A stretch of 9,315 nucleotides of DNA from contig JAGYOT010000049.1 of NCBI GenBank assembly GCA_018399455.1, forward strand, positions 1-9,315, given 5' to 3'. The DNA is from Desulfobacterales bacterium (GTDB taxonomy: Bacteria > Desulfobacterota > Desulfobacteria > Desulfobacterales > Desulfosalsimonadaceae). Positions within the stretch are counted from its first letter, which is position 1; every line of letters begins with the position of its first letter. A model generated the notes under the pieces. The model did not search any database and had not been told where the DNA came from. It was given only the letters and a program-made list of their open reading frames with translations. Shown here piece by piece: positions 6,518 to 9,315 of the stretch. A program made the translations under genes and the position numbers.

Positions 6518-7717
6518 ATGGAGTTTCAGTTCACTGAACGGGAAACGGCATTTGAGGCCGAGGTTGAAAAATTCCTGAAAGCTGCACTGCCCGAGGACTG
6601 GCCGGAGCATGCGAGGCAATGGCCGGGCGGATACGGGGCGCTTGAGCCTGAAAGCAAGGAGGCTAAAAAAATTGCCGGGGAGTTTAATCAAAAACTGGTT
6701 GAAAAAGGCTGGACAACTATCTCCTGGCCCAAAGCTTTTGGGGGTAAAGCGTATTCAAATATGGAGCAGGCGATATTTGACGAGCGAATGAGCTATTATC
6801 ATGCTCCGGCTTTCAGTATCGCTACCGGCATTGCCGGCCCTACGATCCTTAAGTTCGGCACCGACGAAAACAAACAGGACTGGCTTCCTAAAATTGCCAA
6901 CAAAGAAATTGAAATGTGGCTGGGCTACAGTGAACCGAACGCCGGCTCCGACCTGGCCGGCATTCAGACCACAGCTGTCAGGGACGGCGATGCCTATATC
7001 ATCAACGGCCAGAAGACCTGGAGCACAAAGGCTCACACGGCCGACTGCGCATGGCTCATTGCCAGAACCGATCCGCAAGGCCACCGGCATAAAAGCATCA
7101 GTCTGTTTGTCGTGGACAATCAGACACCGGGTATTACCATTCGCCCGCTGAATAATATTCTCGGCATCCACTCTTTCAACGAGGTATTTTTTGACAACGT
7201 CCGAGTGCCCCGGCGCAATTTAATCGGGCAGGAAAACATGGGGTTTTATTACCTGATGACAGCACTTGATTTTGAGCGGCTGATGGTCGGCGTGGGGGCG
7301 TTTAAAAGAGGGCTGGAGCGTCTCACCGGTTTTGTTCGGCAGGCCGAACGCGATGGCAGCCCTCTGGGGCGAAATGCCGCTGTCCGGCAGCGGCTTGCCG
7401 ATATTGCCGTAAGAATTGAAGTCGCCTATCTGTTTTTCTGGAGAACGGCCAGCATGCTTGACAAAGGGCTGGTACCCAGCGTGGAATCCTCTGCGCTCAA
7501 GCTCGTCACAACGGAATTGAGCAGAAAACTGGCGGATGTCTATATGGAAGTTTTAGGCCCTTACGGCCAGCTGTTAAGGGATGAAGACGGGGCGCCCTTT
7601 AACGGCCTGGCACCGCGTGGATACCTGGATTGTATCTCGGCCACCATCGGGGCCGGCACATCGGAAATACAAAGAAACATCATCTCCATGCGGGGCCTGG
7701 GCCTGCCCGCGCGGTAA
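6518..7717 (+). CDS. Acyl-CoA dehydrogenase C, probable catalytic chain of a heteromeric enzyme
   Basis: A 399-residue acyl-CoA dehydrogenase of the FadE type, clearly different from genes A and B. It has a longer N-terminal helical part with a PEDWPEHARQWPGG insertion (25-38), the signature GYSEPNAGSD (136-145), KTWSTKAHTADCAWLIART (166-184) for flavin and substrate contacts, VFFDNVRVPRRNLIG (223-237), and the C-terminal IGAGTSEIQRNIISMRGLGLP (377-397). The likely base is Glu253 in DFERL, equivalent to the isovaleryl-CoA dehydrogenase position; the xEGT position reads AGT. The FAD-associated C-terminal motif GTSEIQRN is intact. The ATG at 6518 follows GAGGAAAGGA at 6501-6510. The next gene, 43 bases downstream, is a dehydrogenase without the Glu. 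This arrangement is known for alpha2beta2 FadE pairs in actinobacterial and proteobacterial steroid side-chain degradation. Pairing here is inferred from adjacency and complementary motifs. Confidence 0.92.
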   Translation: MEFQFTERETAFEAEVEKFLKAALPEDWPEHARQWPGGYGALEPESKEAKKIAGEFNQKLVEKGWTTISWPKAFGGKAYSNMEQAIFDERMSYYHAPAFSIATGIAGPTILKFGTDENKQDWLPKIANKEIEMWLGYSEPNAGSDLAGIQTTAVRDGDAYIINGQKTWSTKAHTADCAWLIARTDPQGHRHKSISLFVVDNQTPGITIRPLNNILGIHSFNEVFFDNVRVPRRNLIGQENMGFYYLMTALDFERLMVGVGAFKRGLERLTGFVRQAERDGSPLGRNAAVRQRLADIAVRIEVAYLFFWRTASMLDKGLVPSVESSALKLVTTELSRKLADVYMEVLGPYGQLLRDEDGAPFNGLAPRGYLDCISATIGAGTSEIQRNIISMRGLGLPAR

Positions 7718-7748
7718 TAACAATAAACGATCATCCAACCGATTGACT

Positions 7749-7752
7749 GGAG
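7749..7752 (+). promoter_or_regulatory. Ribosome binding site that decides the start of dehydrogenase D
   Basis: GGAG lies 8 bases before the ATG at 7761. The reading frame is open further upstream to an ATG at 7581, but that would overlap the last 137 bases of dehydrogenase C and add about 60 residues unlike any acyl-CoA dehydrogenase. From 7761 the protein begins MDFELTKEQKIIRSSAREFL, the standard N-terminus of the family. Confidence 0.65.
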
Positions 7753-7760
7753 CAAGCCTC

Positions 7761-8891
7761 ATGGATTTTGAACTGACAAAAGAACAAAAAATCATACGGT
7801 CATCTGCAAGGGAATTCCTGAGAAAAGAGTGCCCGGTATCCCTCATGCGGGAGTTAAAAGATGATCCCAATGGATATGACCCGGCCTTATGGCGAAAGAT
7901 GGCCGATTTGGGGTGGCATGGCATCATGATCCCTGAAGCCTGTAACGGAATGGGCGGGAGTTTTCTCGATTTGGCCATACTTCTTGAAGCCATGGGGGAG
8001 GTCTGCTGCCCGGGGCCTTTTTTTTCAAGCATCGTTATGGGCGCAACATCTATTCTCAGGGCCGGATCAGATGCCCAGAAGCAAAACCTACTGCCCCGCC
8101 TGGCCAGCGGGGAACTGATATGTTCCATGGCGCTGACGGAACCCGGAAACTGGTATGGTCTGGACAATATTCATACCCGTCTCGATCCGGACGGGGATGG
8201 CTTCATCCTTAACGGGAACAAACTTTTTGTTGAAAACGCGCACATTTCCGACCTTATTCTGTGTGTAGCCGGTTCTGAAGAAGCCGTTGCGGGCGGCGGT
8301 CTGAGCCTGGCCCTGGTGGACCGGAAAAACCCCGGCGTCCGGTGCACGCCGCTTGAGACACTATCTTTTGAAAAGCACTGCCGGGTGGTTTTCGATAATG
8401 TGCGAATCCCCCGGGAAAATATATTGGGAGCATTCGGCGCCGCCGGAAAAACGGCTGAATATTTGCTTGAGGTGGGAGCAGTTGGAAAATGCGCTGAAAT
8501 GGTCGGCGGCATCGGCGCTGTTTTTGAAAAAACCGTCTCGCACGCCAAAAACAGGAAACAGTTCGGAAAATCGATCGGCAGTTTTCAGGCGGTTCAGCAC
8601 CATTGTGCCAACATGGAGGTGGATGTGGACGGTGCCAGGTTCCTGACCTACCAGGCGGCATGGAAAATTGCAAAAGGGATACCGGCGGCAATGGATGCGT
8701 CTATGGCCAAGGCCTGGACAAGCGAAGCGGCCCGACGGGTAACGGCTCTGGGACATCAGATTCACGGCGCGATCTCCTTTTGCGAAGAACACGATATGCA
8801 CCTCTTCTACCGGAAGGCCAAAGCCTGTGAGACAGCCTTCGGCGACGGGGGGTTTCATCTGGAGAAAATCGCCGGAAACCTGGTTTCGTAA
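7761..8891 (+). CDS. Acyl-CoA dehydrogenase D, probable non-catalytic chain of a heteromeric enzyme
   Basis: A 376-residue acyl-CoA dehydrogenase-fold protein, starting MDFELTKEQKIIRSSAREFL. Recognisable parts are LGWHGIMIPEACNGMGG (50-66), ALTEPGNWYG (124-133) in place of the usual TEPxAGSD, VVFDNVRIPRENILG (209-223), NRKQFGKSIGSFQAVQHHCANM (264-285) and the C-terminal FGDGGFHLEKIA (360-371) in place of GTSEIQR. Aligning the QFG..IGSFQAV block to dehydrogenase C puts Gly242 where C has its catalytic Glu253; the surrounding residues read VGAVGKCAE. The medium-chain type Glu position reads Asp362, which is not an established base. Loss of the Glu, of AGSD and of GTSEIQ is the pattern of the structural partner chains in alpha2beta2 FadE enzymes, so I infer that it pairs with dehydrogenase C and shares its active sites. 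It is probably the last gene of the operon, since a convergent gene follows after 83 bases. Confidence 0.9.
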   Translation: MDFELTKEQKIIRSSAREFLRKECPVSLMRELKDDPNGYDPALWRKMADLGWHGIMIPEACNGMGGSFLDLAILLEAMGEVCCPGPFFSSIVMGATSILRAGSDAQKQNLLPRLASGELICSMALTEPGNWYGLDNIHTRLDPDGDGFILNGNKLFVENAHISDLILCVAGSEEAVAGGGLSLALVDRKNPGVRCTPLETLSFEKHCRVVFDNVRIPRENILGAFGAAGKTAEYLLEVGAVGKCAEMVGGIGAVFEKTVSHAKNRKQFGKSIGSFQAVQHHCANMEVDVDGARFLTYQAAWKIAKGIPAAMDASMAKAWTSEAARRVTALGHQIHGAISFCEEHDMHLFYRKAKACETAFGDGGFHLEKIAGNLVS

Positions 8892-8974
8892 TGAAACTCG
8901 CCCCAATTCGCCTTAAAATCGCTGACCGCCCATTTGCCGGGGATAAACGCCGCTACCCAAAAACCTGAAGCCGC
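8892..8974. other. Short convergent intergenic region, no clear terminator
   Basis: Eighty-three bases separate the stop of dehydrogenase D from the stop of the minus-strand flavoprotein gene. A terminator for one or both would be expected here. I see only short, weak inverted matches and no stem followed by a T run on either strand, so no terminator is called. Confidence 0.5.
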
Positions 8975-9315
8975 CTATGCGGTCAACCGGTCAACCGCAG
9001 CCTCCGCCTCCCCCATCATTTGATCAAACATCTCCTTTACTGTCGGAATGTCATGGATCAGCCCAACGCCCTGGCCTGTAGAAATCACCCCGATATCGGT
9101 ATCGCCTTCCTGATACATCTGCCTTGCCTTGTCACCGGAGACAATTGACAAGACATCGTCCAGGGTGCATTCGCCGGCTTCCAACTCGGCACACTGCCGG
9201 GCCGCCGCATTGTCCCAGACGCGATGCGTGGCGCCGATGGAACGCATAATCAGGCAGGTATCGGTTTCTGATGCATTGACAAGCGCCTGCTTGAGCTTGT
9301 CGTGGATCGGGCATT
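8975..9315 (-). CDS. Nitronate monooxygenase-family flavoprotein (C-terminal part, start outside window)
   Basis: The minus-strand frame is open from the window edge to TAG at 8977-8975 and gives about 112 residues beginning CPIHDKLKQALVNASETDTCLIMRSIG. An internal Met at 9247 is not taken as the start because homologous sequence continues upstream of it. The pattern is that of the C-terminal part of 2-nitropropane dioxygenase/nitronate monooxygenase TIM-barrel proteins: a 'K-x-A-[LI]-x-x-A-x-E-x-DT' helix, a strand leading to RVWDN-AA, a helical excursion, then MYQEGDTDIGVISTGQGVGLIHDIPTVKEMFDQMMGEAEAAVDRL. The GDxDxGxxxxGQGVGLIxDI segment is typical of the family. Many members in anaerobes are annotated by similarity only and may instead be FMN-dependent enoyl reductases or oxidoreductases. 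It is transcribed towards the catabolic operon and need not belong to it. Confidence 0.85.
   Translation of the reverse strand, partial: CPIHDKLKQALVNASETDTCLIMRSIGATHRVWDNAAARQCAELEAGECTLDDVLSIVSGDKARQMYQEGDTDIGVISTGQGVGLIHDIPTVKEMFDQMMGEAEAAVDRLTA

Noticed and set aside
7581..7760. Possible N-terminal extension of dehydrogenase D from an upstream ATG
   Set aside because: It would overlap the end of dehydrogenase C and add residues unlike the family; the ATG at 7761 has GGAG at the right distance and gives the standard N-terminus.
7574..8167. Long open frame on the minus strand (197 residues) across the ends of dehydrogenases C and D
   Set aside because: It spans two genuine genes in antisense and its composition (rich in Arg, Pro, Ser) is typical of a shadow frame.
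8361..8906. Minus-strand open frame (181 residues) opposite dehydrogenase D
   Set aside because: Antisense to the conserved C-terminal domain of D and with no recognisable domain.
8981..8996. Two tandem copies of GGTCAACC
   Set aside because: Only two eight-base units, located in the 3' coding end of the flavoprotein gene; likely chance.

Overview
This window is a catabolic acyl-CoA gene cluster from a bacterium. Eight consecutive plus-strand genes, with gaps of 16 to 78 bases, fill positions 1 to 8891. A convergent, truncated gene on the minus strand closes the window. Moderate-to-high GC, many parallel acyl-CoA dehydrogenases, dedicated CoA ligases and a stand-alone biotin carboxylase plus carrier suggest a Desulfobacterota-like (deltaproteobacterial) anaerobe that degrades fatty, branched or isoprenoid acids. 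This placement is an inference from gene content, not from a marker gene.

Layout: (1) 1-140, the C-terminal end of an unidentified protein. (2) 219-698, a single-hotdog MaoC-like protein whose canonical hydratase Asp/His pair is replaced. (3) 756-2315, an AMP-forming acyl-CoA synthetase with all core motifs. (4) 2332-3498, an acyl-CoA dehydrogenase (here ACAD-A). (5) 3569-3817, a minimal biotin carboxyl carrier protein. (6) 3837-5234, a biotin carboxylase with a very acidic C-terminal tail. (7) 5268-6443, a close paralogue of gene 4 (ACAD-B). (8) 6518-7717 and 7761-8891, two further acyl-CoA dehydrogenases (ACAD-C and ACAD-D). ACAD-C keeps a catalytic Glu and ACAD-D lacks it, so they look like the two chains of a heteromeric enzyme. 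(9) 8975-9315 on the minus strand, the C-terminal part of a nitronate monooxygenase-family flavoprotein.

How the genes may work together: the synthetase would activate a carboxylic acid to its CoA thioester and the dehydrogenases would introduce alpha,beta double bonds. The biotin carboxylase and carrier would supply carboxybiotin to an acyl-CoA carboxyltransferase that is not encoded here. ACAD-A and ACAD-B resemble the isovaleryl-/citronellyl-CoA dehydrogenase type: Glu base in the HERF motif and a GGGADEVM C-terminal motif. In known leucine and acyclic-terpene pathways such dehydrogenases feed biotin-dependent carboxylation of a beta-methyl enoyl-CoA. The most economical hypothesis is therefore a pathway for beta-methyl-branched (isoprenoid-like) acyl-CoA, with the heteromeric ACAD-C/D handling a bulky or late intermediate. 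No thiolase, 3-hydroxyacyl-CoA dehydrogenase, electron-transfer flavoprotein, carboxyltransferase or regulator gene lies in the window. No RNA gene, mobile element, CRISPR array or clear promoter or terminator was seen, and no gene-free stretch exceeds about 85 bases.
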